A stretch of 64,000 nucleotides of DNA from Actinomycetes bacterium (GTDB lineage Bacteria; Actinomycetota; Acidimicrobiia; Acidimicrobiales; RAAP-2). Positions 49,793-59,266 of this stretch are shown here, in pieces. The translations under genes and the position numbers were made by a program. How positions within the stretch are numbered: position 1 is the stretch's first letter; every line of letters begins with the position of its first letter. The notes under the pieces were generated by a model. That model did not search any database and was not told where the DNA came from. It saw only the letters and a list, made by a program, of their open reading frames with translations. The stretch is taken from assembly GCA_021782915.1 (NCBI GenBank), contig JAJXUK010000001.1, positions 52,293 through 116,292 on the forward strand. The letters are read 5' to 3'.

Positions 49793-50719
49793 TCAGACCC
49801 GCTCGAGCCAGCCCTCATACTCAGCGCGCTCGCCGCGCACGGCAGCGAAGTAGGTCGACTGCAGCGCCGTCGTGATGGGCCCCGGCGTTCCGGTGCCCAC
49901 GACGCGGTCGTCCACCGAGGCGATCGGCACCACCTCGGCCGCGGTGCCGGTCAGGAAGGCCTCGTCGGCCAGGTACAGGTCCGTGCGGATGAGCGCCTCG
50001 AAACGCACCTCGTAACCCAGGTCCTGGGCGATGCGCACGATCGACTTCTGCGTGATGCCCGGCAGGGCCCCGGCCTCCGAGGGCGGTGGCGAGAGCACCA
50101 CCCCGTCGCGCACGACGAAGAGGTTCTCACCCGTGCACTCCGAGACCCGCCCGTCGGGACCGAGCAGGATGGCCTCGTCGTAGCCGGCCTTCATCGCCTC
50201 GACCTTGGCCAGGGCCGAATTGAGATACATGCCGGTGCCCTTGGCGGCGGTGGGCATCGCGTTGACGCCGTGACGCTGCCAGGAGGAGATCTTCATGCGC
50301 ACGCCCTTGGCCAGGCCCTCCTCGCCGAGGTACGCGCCCCACGGCCAGGCCGCGATCGCGACGTTGACCGGCGCGGGCAGCGGGTTCACGCCCATCTCCC
50401 CGTAGCCCAGATAGACCAAGGGGCGTAGGTAGCACCCGTCGTTCATCTCGTTGACGCGCACCACCTCCTTGGTCGCCTCGACCAACTCGTCCACCCCGAA
50501 GGGCACGTCCATCATCAGGATCTTGCAGCTGCGGATGAGGCGCTCCATGTGCTCGCGCAGGCGGAACACGGCCACGCCCTGGGGCGTCTTGTAGGCCCGG
50601 ATGCCCTCGAAGGCCCCCGTGCCGTAGTGCAGGCCGTGGCTGAGCACGTGCACCGTGGCGTGGTCCCAGTCGACCAGGGTGCCGTCCATCCAGATCTTCT
50701 TGGTGGGCGTGATGGGCAT
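49793..50719 (-). CDS. ilvE: branched-chain amino acid aminotransferase
   Basis: 308 residues. PLP enzyme of fold type IV that makes Leu, Ile and Val from oxoacids. KKIWMDGTLVDWDHATVHVLSHGLHYGTGAFEGIRAY (read in parts) is the IlvE N-terminus; the PLP lysine lies in AAKGTGMYLNSALAK and SECTGENLFVV follows. Start codon directly follows the leuB stop, so the two are one operon. Confidence 0.95.
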   Translation of the reverse strand: MPITPTKKIWMDGTLVDWDHATVHVLSHGLHYGTGAFEGIRAYKTPQGVAVFRLREHMERLIRSCKILMMDVPFGVDELVEATKEVVRVNEMNDGCYLRPLVYLGYGEMGVNPLPAPVNVAIAAWPWGAYLGEEGLAKGVRMKISSWQRHGVNAMPTAAKGTGMYLNSALAKVEAMKAGYDEAILLGPDGRVSECTGENLFVVRDGVVLSPPPSEAGALPGITQKSIVRIAQDLGYEVRFEALIRTDLYLADEAFLTGTAAEVVPIASVDDRVVGTGTPGPITTALQSTYFAAVRGERAEYEGWLERV

Positions 50720-51742
50720 CTACAACCTCTCAATCAGTCGATCAGTGACGCCCTGGGTGCCCAGGCTCGCCACGTCTACGTCAAAGTCTTGCACCGCGCG
50801 CGCCACCCTCCGTGCGGCCCCGGCCTCGCCGAGGTGCTCGAGCATCAGCGCGGCGCTGGAGACCGCGGCCAATGGGTTCGCCCGACCCGTGCCGGCGATG
50901 TCGTGGGCCGCCCCGTGCACCGGCTCGAAGAGCGAGGCGCCCGTGCGCGCCGGGTTCAGGTTGGCGCTGGCCGCGTAGCCGATGCCGCCACTGACCGAGC
51001 CGGCCAGATCGGACAGGATGTCGCCGAAGAGGTTGTCGGTCACGATGACGCCGTAGCGTGCGGGATCTTCGACCAGGTAGATGCAGGCCGCGTCGACGTG
51101 GTTGTAGTCCACCGCGACCGTCGGGAACTCCCCGGCCACCTCGGCGACCACCCGGCTCCACAGGTCCCCGGCGAAGGTCAGCACGTTGGTCTTGTGCACC
51201 AGGGTGAGGCGGGGCCGCTCGAGACCGGCGGCGCGCTCGAAGGCGTAGCGCACGCAGCGTTCGACGCCGAAACGCGTGTTGACCGAGCCCTGGGTGGCGA
51301 TCTCGTGGGACGTGCCGCGTCGCAGGGTTCCGCCTTCTCCGGCGTAGGGCCCCTCGGTGTTCTCGCGCACGATGGCAAAGTCACAGCCCGCGGCGAGCGA
51401 GCCGGCCACCCCGTGGAACGGGCGGTAGTTCACGTACAGGTCGAGCCCGAAGCGCAGCCGGAGCAACAGCCCGCGCTCCAGGAGCCCGCCGGGGATGCGC
51501 GTGTCGCCAATCGCCGGGCCCACCGCGCCGAGCAGAATGGCGTCGTAGCCGCGCAGCTGCTCGAGCGTGGCCTCGTCGAGCACGAAGCCGTCGCGCAGGT
51601 AGCGCGCCGCACCCAGCTCGTAGGAGGTCGTGACCAGGGACACACCGGCCGCCGCGACGACGGCCAGCGCCGCGGCGGTGACCTCGGGTCCGATGCCGTC
51701 GCCCCCGATGACGGCGACGCGATACGACTGTGACGTGCCCAT
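50720..51742 (-). CDS. leuB: 3-isopropylmalate dehydrogenase
   Basis: 340 residues. NAD-dependent oxidative decarboxylation in leucine synthesis. [18 protein letters not shown] at the start, [43 protein letters not shown], and the metal-binding Asp region [20 protein letters not shown] followed by [19 protein letters not shown]. First gene of leuB-ilvE and downstream genes, divergent from greA. Confidence 0.95.
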   Translation of the reverse strand: MGTSQSYRVAVIGGDGIGPEVTAAALAVVAAAGVSLVTTSYELGAARYLRDGFVLDEATLEQLRGYDAILLGAVGPAIGDTRIPGGLLERGLLLRLRFGLDLYVNYRPFHGVAGSLAAGCDFAIVRENTEGPYAGEGGTLRRGTSHEIATQGSVNTRFGVERCVRYAFERAAGLERPRLTLVHKTNVLTFAGDLWSRVVAEVAGEFPTVAVDYNHVDAACIYLVEDPARYGVIVTDNLFGDILSDLAGSVSGGIGYAASANLNPARTGASLFEPVHGAAHDIAGTGRANPLAAVSSAALMLEHLGEAGAARRVARAVQDFDVDVASLGTQGVTDRLIERL

Positions 51743-51847
51743 GATTCCCTCCTCCGCCCAGTCTGCTCGGCGCGCACGCAGTCCGGCAAACCCGGTGGCG
51801 AGCCGAGGCCGGTCACTAAACTCGTGGTCTTACCCACCGGAGCGCCC

Positions 51848-52324
51848 ATGTCCGTCGAAATCCACCGCATCACCCGCGAAACCCTCGCCAAGCTGCGCGA
51901 GGAGTACGAGCACCTGACCACCGTCGGACGCACGGAGATCGCCCGCGTGATCGAGGCCGCGAGGGCCCTCGGGGACCTCTCGGAGAACGGCGACTACCAC
52001 GCGGCCAAGGACGCCCAGGGCAAGATGGAGTCGCGCATCCGCCAGATCGACCACGTGCTGCGCCACCACGAGATCGTCGAGCGAGACAGCGAGTCGAGCA
52101 TCGTGCGCCACGCCTCGATCGTCCGGCTGGTCTACGAGGGCGACGACGAGGACGACTACCAGGAGTTCTTCATCGGCTCCATCGAGGAGCGCCCCGACGG
52201 GATCATGGTGGCCTCGCCCAGCTCGCCGCTCGGCGCGGCCCTGATGGAGCGCGAGGTGGGCGACGTCGTGGAGTACGAAGCCCCCTCGGGCACCCTGCGC
52301 GTCAAGATCGTCGGGCTGGCCTAG
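51848..52324 (+). CDS. greA: transcription elongation factor GreA
   Basis: 158 residues from the ATG at 51848 with GGAG upstream. Rescues backtracked RNA polymerase. The N-terminal coiled coil carries [18 protein letters not shown] with the acidic tip residues, and the C-terminal FKBP-like domain [26 protein letters not shown]. An in-frame GTG at 51824 lies too close to the likely -10 (TAAACT, 51817-51822). Two bp before leuC, so greA leads the leuC-leuD operon. Confidence 0.94.
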   Translation: MSVEIHRITRETLAKLREEYEHLTTVGRTEIARVIEAARALGDLSENGDYHAAKDAQGKMESRIRQIDHVLRHHEIVERDSESSIVRHASIVRLVYEGDDEDDYQEFFIGSIEERPDGIMVASPSSPLGAALMEREVGDVVEYEAPSGTLRVKIVGLA

Positions 52325-52326
52325 GC

Positions 52327-53724
52327 GTGGCGGGTCGCACCCTGTACGAAAAGATCTGGGACGAGCACGTCCTCGCCGGTCCGGGCGAGACTCCCCTGCT
52401 CTACGTCGACCTGCACCTCGTGCACGAGGTGACCAGTCCCCAGGCCTTCGACGGGCTACGCCTGAACGGCCGGCGCGTTCGCCGCCCGGAGCGCACCCTG
52501 GCCACCGCGGACCACAACGTGCCCACCGATCCGCCGAGCGTGCCCGTGGCCGATCCAGTCTCTGCGCGCCAGCTCGAGGCCCTGAGCGAGAACTGCGAGG
52601 AGTTCGGCATCACGCTCTTTCCGCGTGGACACGCCAACCAGGGCATCGTGCACGTGATCGGCCCCGAGCTCGGCGTGAGCCAGCCCGGCTCGGTCATCGT
52701 CTGCGGCGACTCGCACACCTCGACCCACGGCGCCTTCGGCGCGCTGGCCTTCGGCATCGGCACCAGCGAGGTCGAGCACGTGCTGGCCACCCAAACCCTC
52801 GTGCAGCAGAAGGCCAAGACCATGGCCGTCACCGTCAACGGGACCCTGCGCCCCGGCGTGAGCGCGAAGGACCTCGTCCTGGGCATCGTCGGGCGCCTGG
52901 GCACCGGTGGGGGCGCCGGCTACGTGATCGAGTATCGCGGCGAGGCCGTTCGCGCTCTCTCGATGGAGGGGCGCATGACGGTCTGCAACATGTCGATCGA
53001 GGCCGGCGCTCGGGCGGGCCTCGTCGCGGTGGACGAGACCACGATCGACTACCTGCGCGGCCGACCCGGGGTGGCCGAGGGTGAGGCCTTCGGGGCCCAG
53101 GCCGAGCGCTGGCGCCGCTACGTCTCGGACGAGGACGCCGTCTTTGACGCCGAGCTCGTGCTCGACGCCTCCCAGGTCGGCCCCAACGTGACCTGGGGCA
53201 CCAATCCCGCCCAGGTCGTCTCCCTCGACGGGGCGGTGCCCGGGCCCGCCGACGTCGCCCCCGACGCGCGCGAGGGGCTCGAGCGAGCCCTGGCCTACAT
53301 GGGCTTGACACCGGGCACGCGAATCCGAGATATCCCCCTCGACGTGGTCTTCATCGGCTCGTGCACGAACTCACGCATCGAGGACCTGCGCGTCGCCGGC
53401 GCCGTCGCGGCTGGGCGCCACGTCGCGCCGGGCGTGCGCGCCCTGGTCGTGCCGGGTTCGCACCACGTCAAGGCCCAGGCCGAAGCCGAGGGCCTGGACG
53501 AGATCTTCCGCGCGGCCGGCTTCGAGTGGCGCGAGCCGGGCTGCTCGATGTGCCTGGGCATGAACCCAGATCAGCTGGCCCCGGGCCAGCGCAGCGCCTC
53601 GACGTCCAACCGGAACTTCGAGGGCCGCCAGGGTCGCGGCGGGCGCACCCACCTGGTCTCGCCGGGCGTCGCCGCGGCCAGCGCGATCAGCGGACACTTC
53701 GCCGCACCGGGGGACCTGACGTGA
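52327..53724 (+). CDS. leuC: 3-isopropylmalate dehydratase large subunit
   Basis: 465 residues. Aconitase-family subunit with a [4Fe-4S] cluster; ligands in [14 protein letters not shown] and the [12 protein letters not shown] motif. [12 protein letters not shown] at the start and [20 protein letters not shown] at the end are LeuC hallmarks. GTG start; its stop overlaps leuD as GTGA. Confidence 0.96.
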   Translation: MAGRTLYEKIWDEHVLAGPGETPLLYVDLHLVHEVTSPQAFDGLRLNGRRVRRPERTLATADHNVPTDPPSVPVADPVSARQLEALSENCEEFGITLFPRGHANQGIVHVIGPELGVSQPGSVIVCGDSHTSTHGAFGALAFGIGTSEVEHVLATQTLVQQKAKTMAVTVNGTLRPGVSAKDLVLGIVGRLGTGGGAGYVIEYRGEAVRALSMEGRMTVCNMSIEAGARAGLVAVDETTIDYLRGRPGVAEGEAFGAQAERWRRYVSDEDAVFDAELVLDASQVGPNVTWGTNPAQVVSLDGAVPGPADVAPDAREGLERALAYMGLTPGTRIRDIPLDVVFIGSCTNSRIEDLRVAGAVAAGRHVAPGVRALVVPGSHHVKAQAEAEGLDEIFRAAGFEWREPGCSMCLGMNPDQLAPGQRSASTSNRNFEGRQGRGGRTHLVSPGVAAASAISGHFAAPGDLT

Positions 53725-54323
53725 GGCCCGTGCGCGTGGTCGAGGGCCGCGCACTGCCACTGGGGCGCGCCGACGTGGACACCGACCAGATCATCCCGTC
53801 GGAGTGGCTCAAGCGCGTCGAGCGCACGGGCTTCGGCCGTGGGCTGTTCTCGGAGTGGCGCGACGACCCGGACTTCGTGCTCAACCGGCCCGAGCACGCC
53901 GGAGCGACGATCCTGGTGGCCGGGGCCCGCTTCGGGACGGGCTCCTCACGCGAGCACGCCGTCTGGGCGCTGATGGACTACGGATTCCAGGCGGTGATCG
54001 CCCCGTCCTTCGGCGACATCTTCCGCAACAACTCCTCCAAGCAGGGCTTGGTCATCGTGGAGCTGGACACCGCGTCCGTGGACGAGCTCAACGCCCTGAT
54101 CGGCGAGGACCCCTCGCGACTGGTGGTGGTCGACGTGGAAACGCGCCGGGTCGAGGTGCCCGACGCGGACTGGCAGCGCGCGTTCCAGCTCGACGACGCC
54201 ACGCGCGAGCGCCTCGTCAACGGCTGGGACGACATCGGGCTCACCCTGCGGCGCGAAGACGAGATCAGCGCCTACGAAGTGCGCCACGCCTCGCCCAGCT
54301 GGGCCGGACGCGTGCGGGCCTAG
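53721..54323 (+). CDS. leuD: 3-isopropylmalate dehydratase small subunit
   Basis: 200 residues from a GTG overlapping the leuC stop by 4 bp. Swivelling domain that completes the active site with Leu[25 protein letters not shown] (read in parts), [21 protein letters not shown] and [17 protein letters not shown], with the substrate-binding Arg and Ser. Confidence 0.95.
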   Translation: MRPVRVVEGRALPLGRADVDTDQIIPSEWLKRVERTGFGRGLFSEWRDDPDFVLNRPEHAGATILVAGARFGTGSSREHAVWALMDYGFQAVIAPSFGDIFRNNSSKQGLVIVELDTASVDELNALIGEDPSRLVVVDVETRRVEVPDADWQRAFQLDDATRERLVNGWDDIGLTLRREDEISAYEVRHASPSWAGRVRA

Positions 54324-54372
54324 TCTCACCCGGCCACCGTCGGCGCTCTACTCTCGTCACGAGAGGAGACCC

Positions 54373-55746
54373 ATGACCGACTTCCCCTACGCCGATCAGT
54401 TGCCCATCCACCGCACCCTGGCCGAGAACGGTGAAGATCGCCGCGACGTCTTGGCGGCCCTGTCACAGATGGCCAGTGCCGAGGACCGCACGTGGGAGTC
54501 CGGCCAGTGCTCGGGCACGATGTACTGCGGGGATCACGAGCACTACGACTTTCTCAACGAGGCCTTCGCGCACTTCAGCCACGTCAACGCCCTGCAGCGC
54601 GACATGTGCCCGAGCGCGACCAAGTTCGAGGCCGAGATCATCGCCATGACCCTCGACCTGCTCGGCGCGCACCACGTGCAGGGAACCCAGCCGGCCGGTC
54701 TGGTCACCTCGGGGGGCACCGGGTCGATCCTGCACGCCGTGCTCGCCTACCGCGACGCGCGCCGCGACGTCACGCGACCGAACATCATCAAGCCCGAGAC
54801 CGCCCACCCGGCCTTCGCCAAGGCCGGGCACCTCTTCGGCGTCGAGGTGCGCGTCGCCCCGGTGGACCCACTCACGACGCAGGTCGACCTCGACTGGGTC
54901 GGCGAGCACGTGGACGACTCGACGATCGCCCTGGTGGGCTCGGCGTGCAACTACGGCTACGGCACGATCGACCCGATCGGTGAGCTGGGCCAGCTGGCCC
55001 TGGAGCGCGGCGTCGGCCTGCACGTGGACGCCTGCCTCGGCGGATTCCTCCTGCCCTTCGGGCGCGAGCTGGGCTACGACGTGGCCCCCTTCGACTTCTC
55101 GGTGCCGGGGGTGACGACGATCTCGGCGGACACGCACAAGTACGGCTACGCCCTCAAGGGCACCAGCGTGCTGAGCTTCGCCGACCAGCGCCTGCGCAAC
55201 GCGCAGTACTTCTACCAGACCGACTGGTCTGGCGGGAAGTACTGCTCGCCCGGCATGGACGGCTCGCGATCCGGCGGCCTGCTCGCGGCGACCTGGGCGG
55301 CGATGGTGTCCCTGGGCCGCTCGGGGTATCGGGCCTACGCGGGCGAGATCTTCCAGACCGCGCGAGCGATGATGGACGCGGTGCGCGAGCACCCCGAGCT
55401 CACGCTGCTCGGCACGCCGACGTTCCTCTTCTCGATCGCCTCGACGGAGTTCGAGATCTATCACGTCAACGACCTGCTGCGCACGCGGGGCTGGCGTCTG
55501 AACGGTCAGCAGTACCCGAACGCGATTCACATGGCCGTCACCCGGCCCCAGACCCAGCCGGGTGTGGTCGAGCGCTGGGCCCGGGACCTCGCCGACGCCG
55601 TGGCCTACGCGAAGGAGAAGGGCTTCGAGCCGGCCCAGTCCGGCTCCATCTACGGCGGCGTCGCGGGCGGCTCGACCAGCGAGGTCGACGAGATCGTCAA
55701 GTTCTTCATGGCCGACATGATGGACAAGCAGATGGGCCTGGCGTGA
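54373..55746 (+). CDS. PLP-dependent lyase of the sphingosine-1-phosphate lyase/decarboxylase group
   Basis: 457 residues. Group II decarboxylase fold. CSGTMYCGDHEHYDFLNEAF, FEAEIIAMTLDLLGA, LVTSGGTGSILHAVLAYRD, the Asp in LHVDACLGGFLLPF and the PLP lysine in SADTHKYGYALKGTSV. This set fits sphingosine-1-phosphate lyase-like enzymes better than glutamate decarboxylase. Bacteria without sphingolipids also have such genes. The start has GAGGAG upstream and its stop overlaps an FGGY kinase gene as GTGA; a kinase that makes a phosphorylated substrate for this lyase is an attractive reading but is inference. Confidence 0.85.
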   Translation: MTDFPYADQLPIHRTLAENGEDRRDVLAALSQMASAEDRTWESGQCSGTMYCGDHEHYDFLNEAFAHFSHVNALQRDMCPSATKFEAEIIAMTLDLLGAHHVQGTQPAGLVTSGGTGSILHAVLAYRDARRDVTRPNIIKPETAHPAFAKAGHLFGVEVRVAPVDPLTTQVDLDWVGEHVDDSTIALVGSACNYGYGTIDPIGELGQLALERGVGLHVDACLGGFLLPFGRELGYDVAPFDFSVPGVTTISADTHKYGYALKGTSVLSFADQRLRNAQYFYQTDWSGGKYCSPGMDGSRSGGLLAATWAAMVSLGRSGYRAYAGEIFQTARAMMDAVREHPELTLLGTPTFLFSIASTEFEIYHVNDLLRTRGWRLNGQQYPNAIHMAVTRPQTQPGVVERWARDLADAVAYAKEKGFEPAQSGSIYGGVAGGSTSEVDEIVKFFMADMMDKQMGLA

Positions 55747-57269
55747 GCGAGCTGTGCCTCGCGGTCGATCTGGGCACCGGGGGACCCAAGGTCGCCCTGG
55801 TGGACCCGCACGGCACGATCGTGGGCCACGAGGTCCTCTCGGTGAGCACACGCTTCGGCACCGACGGGGCCGCGGTCCAGGACGCGGCCGAGTGGTGGGA
55901 GCTGATCCGAGCGGCCACGACGCGCCTGACGACCACGCACGGGCGAGGTCGCGTAGTCGGCGTGGCCGTGACCGGCCAGTACGCCTCGACGGTGCCGGTC
56001 AACGCCAACGGCGAGCCGACCGGACCGTGCCTGACCTGGCTCGACACTCGCGGCGCGGCCCACACCCGCGCGGCGCTCGGCGGGCCCGTGCAGGGCTACA
56101 ACCCCACCAAGGTGCTGCGCTTCATCCGCACCAACGGCGGCGCGCCCTCGCTCTCGGGCGCCGATCCAGTGGGCCAGATCCTCTACCTGCAGGCAAAGGA
56201 GCCCGAGCTGCTCGCGCGCACGCGCTGGCTGTTAGAGCCCGTGGACTACCTGACGATGCGATTCAGCGGCGTGGCCTCGGGCACTCACGCCTCGCGCCTC
56301 GCGCTCTGGATGACCGACAACCGACACCTCGAGCACTTGGCCTACGACGAGGGGCTGCTGGGCCTGGCCGGGATTGACGGCTCGCGCCTGCCCCCGCTGC
56401 TCGCCTTCGGTGAGGCCGTCGGCACGGTGTCGGACGCCCTGGCCGACGAGCTGGGCCTGGCCCGCGGCGCGGTGGTGGTCACCGGGATGCCGGACCTGCA
56501 CGCGGCGGCCCTGGGCGCCGGCGCCGTCGGGGCGTACGAGGGGCACCTCGCGCTGTCGACGACCTCGTGGGTGAGCTGCCCGGTGCCCTTCAAGAAGACC
56601 GACGCCGTGCACTCGATCGCCACGGTGCCGGGCCTGAGCAACGACGCCTACCTGGTCATCAACAACCAGGAGACCGGCGCCGGCGCGCTCGACTGGCTGC
56701 GCCGGGCTCTCGGGGCGCCCGATCACGCGAGCGTCACCGCGCTGGCCGCGTCCTCGCCGCCGGGCGCGCGCGGGGTGCGCTTCGAGCCCTGGCTGGCCGG
56801 GGAGCGCTCGCCGTCCGAGGACAAGGCGGCCCGAGGCGGCTTTGCCAACCTGTCCCTGCAGCACGACACGAGCGACCTCGCCCGGGCGGTGCTGGAGGGC
56901 GTCGCGGCCAACAGCGCGTGGCTCTTCTCCTACGTCGAGCGCTTCGTGGGCCAGCGCCTCGAGCCGCTGCGCCTGCTGGGCGGGGGTGCCCAGTCCGACC
57001 TGTGGGCCCAGATCTACGCCGACGTACTGGAGCGACGCGTCGAACGAGTGCACGATCCCCTGCTCGCCCAGACCCGCGGGGCCGCCCTCGTGGCCTGGGC
57101 CCAGCTGAGCCGCACCCCCCTCGCCCAGCTGGTCAGAGAGCCGCCGGTGGACCTCTTCGAGCCGGCGAACCAGCACGTGTACCGCGAGCTGGTGGGCGAG
57201 CTGCCGCGGCGCTTTGCGTCCCAGCGCCGTCAGCGGCGCCGGGGCGCCCGGCGCCCGGCTCGGGCGTAG
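55743..57269 (+). CDS. FGGY-family carbohydrate kinase
   Basis: 508 residues from a GTG coupled to the lyase gene. ATPase-fold sugar kinase: LCLAVDLGTGGPKVALVD (phosphate 1), GVAVTGQYASTVPV, TWLDTR, the catalytic-base Asp in VVTGMPDLHAAALGAGAV, and the C-terminal LRLLGGGAQSDLWAQIYADVL FGGY region. Closest in layout to xylulokinase, but the usual TGxP/DG contexts are altered enough that the sugar cannot be named. The C-terminal 20 residues are very Arg-rich. Followed 26 bp later by an acyl-CoA dehydrogenase gene. Confidence 0.88.
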   Translation: MSELCLAVDLGTGGPKVALVDPHGTIVGHEVLSVSTRFGTDGAAVQDAAEWWELIRAATTRLTTTHGRGRVVGVAVTGQYASTVPVNANGEPTGPCLTWLDTRGAAHTRAALGGPVQGYNPTKVLRFIRTNGGAPSLSGADPVGQILYLQAKEPELLARTRWLLEPVDYLTMRFSGVASGTHASRLALWMTDNRHLEHLAYDEGLLGLAGIDGSRLPPLLAFGEAVGTVSDALADELGLARGAVVVTGMPDLHAAALGAGAVGAYEGHLALSTTSWVSCPVPFKKTDAVHSIATVPGLSNDAYLVINNQETGAGALDWLRRALGAPDHASVTALAASSPPGARGVRFEPWLAGERSPSEDKAARGGFANLSLQHDTSDLARAVLEGVAANSAWLFSYVERFVGQRLEPLRLLGGGAQSDLWAQIYADVLERRVERVHDPLLAQTRGAALVAWAQLSRTPLAQLVREPPVDLFEPANQHVYRELVGELPRRFASQRRQRRRGARRPARA

Positions 57270-57295
57270 GTTGGGTCTCGAGCAAGCGAGGAAGA

Positions 57296-58525
57296 ATGCC
57301 CTACCAATTCAGCGACCAGGGCCTCGAGGTCCAGGAGTCCGTGCGCCGCTTCATGGAGCACGTGATCTATCCCCACGAGGAGACCTACTACCGCGAACTC
57401 GAGCAGGTCGGCACCCACGGCTATCCGCCGGTGATGGACAAGCTCAAGGCGGCCGCCCTCGAGCGAGGCCTGTGGAACCTCTTCCTGCCGCATCTGCGCG
57501 CGGATCACCCCGGCACGCCGCTGAGCAACCTGGACTACGCGCCGGTCTCCGAGCTGCTCGGCCAGGTGGGATTCGCCTCCGAGGTCCTCAACTGCAACGC
57601 CCCGGACACCGGCAACATGGAGATCCTCAACCTCTACGCCACCGAGGCGGTCAAGGCCCAGTGGCTCGCCCCACTGCTGGCCGGGGAGATCCGCTCGGCC
57701 TTCTCGATGACCGAGCCCGACGTCGCCTCCTCGGACGCGACCAACATCGGCCTGACGATCGAGCGCGACGGCGACGAGTACGTGCTCAACGGGCGCAAGT
57801 GGTTCTCCTCGGGCGCGCGCGCCGAGCGCTGTGAGGTCCTCATCGTGATGGGCAAGACCAACCCGGACGCGCCGCGACACCTGCAGCAGTCAATGGTGGT
57901 GGTGCCCAAGGACGCCCCCGGCGTCGAGATCGGCCTCGAGCCGCACGTCTTCGGCTACAACGAGCGTGGCGGGCACCCGGAGATCATCTACCGCGACGTG
58001 CGCGTGCCCGTGGAGAACCTGCTCGGCGAGGAGGGCGGCGGCTTCGCCATCTCCCAGGCCCGTCTGGGCCCGGGCCGGATCCATCACTGCATGCGCTCGA
58101 TCGGCGTGGCCGAGCGCGCACTCGAGCTGATGGTGACCCGCGCCCTGGAGCGCTCGACCTTCGGCTCGTCCCTGGCGCGCAAGGGACTGATCCAGGACTG
58201 GATCGCCGAGTCGCGCATCGAGATCGACATGGCCCGCGAGTACGTGCTCAAGACCGCGCACCTGATGGACACGGTGGGCAATCGCGCCGCGGCCACGGAG
58301 ATCTCGGCGATCAAGGTGGCCGTGCCCAACATGGCCCTCAAGGTGATCGACCGGGCCATCCAGGTCCACGGCGCGGCCGGGGTGACGCAGTTCTACCCCC
58401 TGGCCTCGATGTACGCGCACCTGCGCACGCTTCGCATCGCCGACGGGCCCGACGAGGTGCACAAGATGACCATCGCGCGCCGCGAGATCAGAAAGCACCA
58501 GCCGGACTTTCGGATGCACGGCTAG
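57296..58525 (+). CDS. acyl-CoA dehydrogenase (ACAD10/11-like)
   Basis: 409 residues from the ATG at 57296 with GAGGAAG upstream. FAD enzyme with AFSMTEPDVASSDATNIGL, NGRKWFSSGA, RLGPGRIHHCMRSIG and HGAAGVTQFYPLASMYAHLRTLRIADG (read in parts). The GPGRIHHCMR and RIADGPDEVH segments mark the ACAD10/11 branch, whose members in other organisms act on phosphorylated 4-hydroxyacyl-CoAs together with a kinase. The kinase next door is of a different family, so the parallel is loose. Third gene of lyase-kinase-dehydrogenase. Confidence 0.9.
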   Translation: MPYQFSDQGLEVQESVRRFMEHVIYPHEETYYRELEQVGTHGYPPVMDKLKAAALERGLWNLFLPHLRADHPGTPLSNLDYAPVSELLGQVGFASEVLNCNAPDTGNMEILNLYATEAVKAQWLAPLLAGEIRSAFSMTEPDVASSDATNIGLTIERDGDEYVLNGRKWFSSGARAERCEVLIVMGKTNPDAPRHLQQSMVVVPKDAPGVEIGLEPHVFGYNERGGHPEIIYRDVRVPVENLLGEEGGGFAISQARLGPGRIHHCMRSIGVAERALELMVTRALERSTFGSSLARKGLIQDWIAESRIEIDMAREYVLKTAHLMDTVGNRAAATEISAIKVAVPNMALKVIDRAIQVHGAAGVTQFYPLASMYAHLRTLRIADGPDEVHKMTIARREIRKHQPDFRMHG

Positions 58526-58530
58526 GTCAC

Positions 58531-59151
58531 CTAGTCGGCGAAGGCCGCCTCCAGCTCGAGACGACGGCGCGCCTCGGTGTGGCGCCAGGCGGCCAGCAGG
58601 GCGATCGTCAGGCTGGCCACCCCGGCCAGGCCCGTGGCCACGAAGGGCGCCCACAGGTGCGCGCCCACGTAGTAGGCCATCCACAGCGCGGCGCCCGTCG
58701 CGCCGACGGCCCAGGAGTACCCCGAGACGCCGCTGGCGTCCTCGCTGCGCACCAGCTCGATGATCTGGGGCATGCGCGTGAGCGACATGGCCACGCCGAT
58801 GCCGTACACGCCGTCCGCCCAGCCCCCGAGGATGGTCGGCACGATGGTGAACAGGGCGAAGAAGCCCAGGCCGAGCAGCACGGTTCGCACCTGACGCCAC
58901 GGCGCGAGACGAAACACGATCACGAGCTGGATGGGCAGCACGATCAGGCTGCCCAGGACGATCTCCGGGGAGCGCGCCACCACGCCGTACGTGATCCAAA
59001 AGAGGCCCATGTACACGAAGATCACCCACGTGGCCAGGGAAACCCCATCAACGCCGCGCACGCTCATGCGCCGCAGCTGCACCAGCGTGCTGACGATTCC
59101 CAGCCCCACCGCGCTCCACCCGAAGACGGTGGAGAGCGCGTGGAAGGTCAC
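58531..59151 (-). CDS. PQ-loop (SWEET/MtN3-like) membrane protein
   Basis: 206 residues with about seven helices in two repeats of three joined by one. First repeat has QLRRMSVRGVDGVSLATW, second has TRMPQIIELVRSEDASGVSGYSW; the MPQ and the following SxxGVS pattern define PQ-loop proteins. Bacterial relatives are small sugar or metabolite transporters, often half size; this full two-repeat form is less usual. No signal peptide. Not clearly in an operon; 115 bp downstream of leuA. Confidence 0.8.
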   Translation of the reverse strand: MTFHALSTVFGWSAVGLGIVSTLVQLRRMSVRGVDGVSLATWVIFVYMGLFWITYGVVARSPEIVLGSLIVLPIQLVIVFRLAPWRQVRTVLLGLGFFALFTIVPTILGGWADGVYGIGVAMSLTRMPQIIELVRSEDASGVSGYSWAVGATGAALWMAYYVGAHLWAPFVATGLAGVASLTIALLAAWRHTEARRRLELEAAFAD

Positions 59152-59266
59152 TGCTCCAGGCTAGCGGCGCGGCCGGTGGAGTCTCGCGAGGCTCGGCCCG
59201 TGAGGAGCTCACGCTGCTCCGTGCCGCGCCGAGGTGTGCGGGCCGGGCCCCACGTCGACCTGACTC

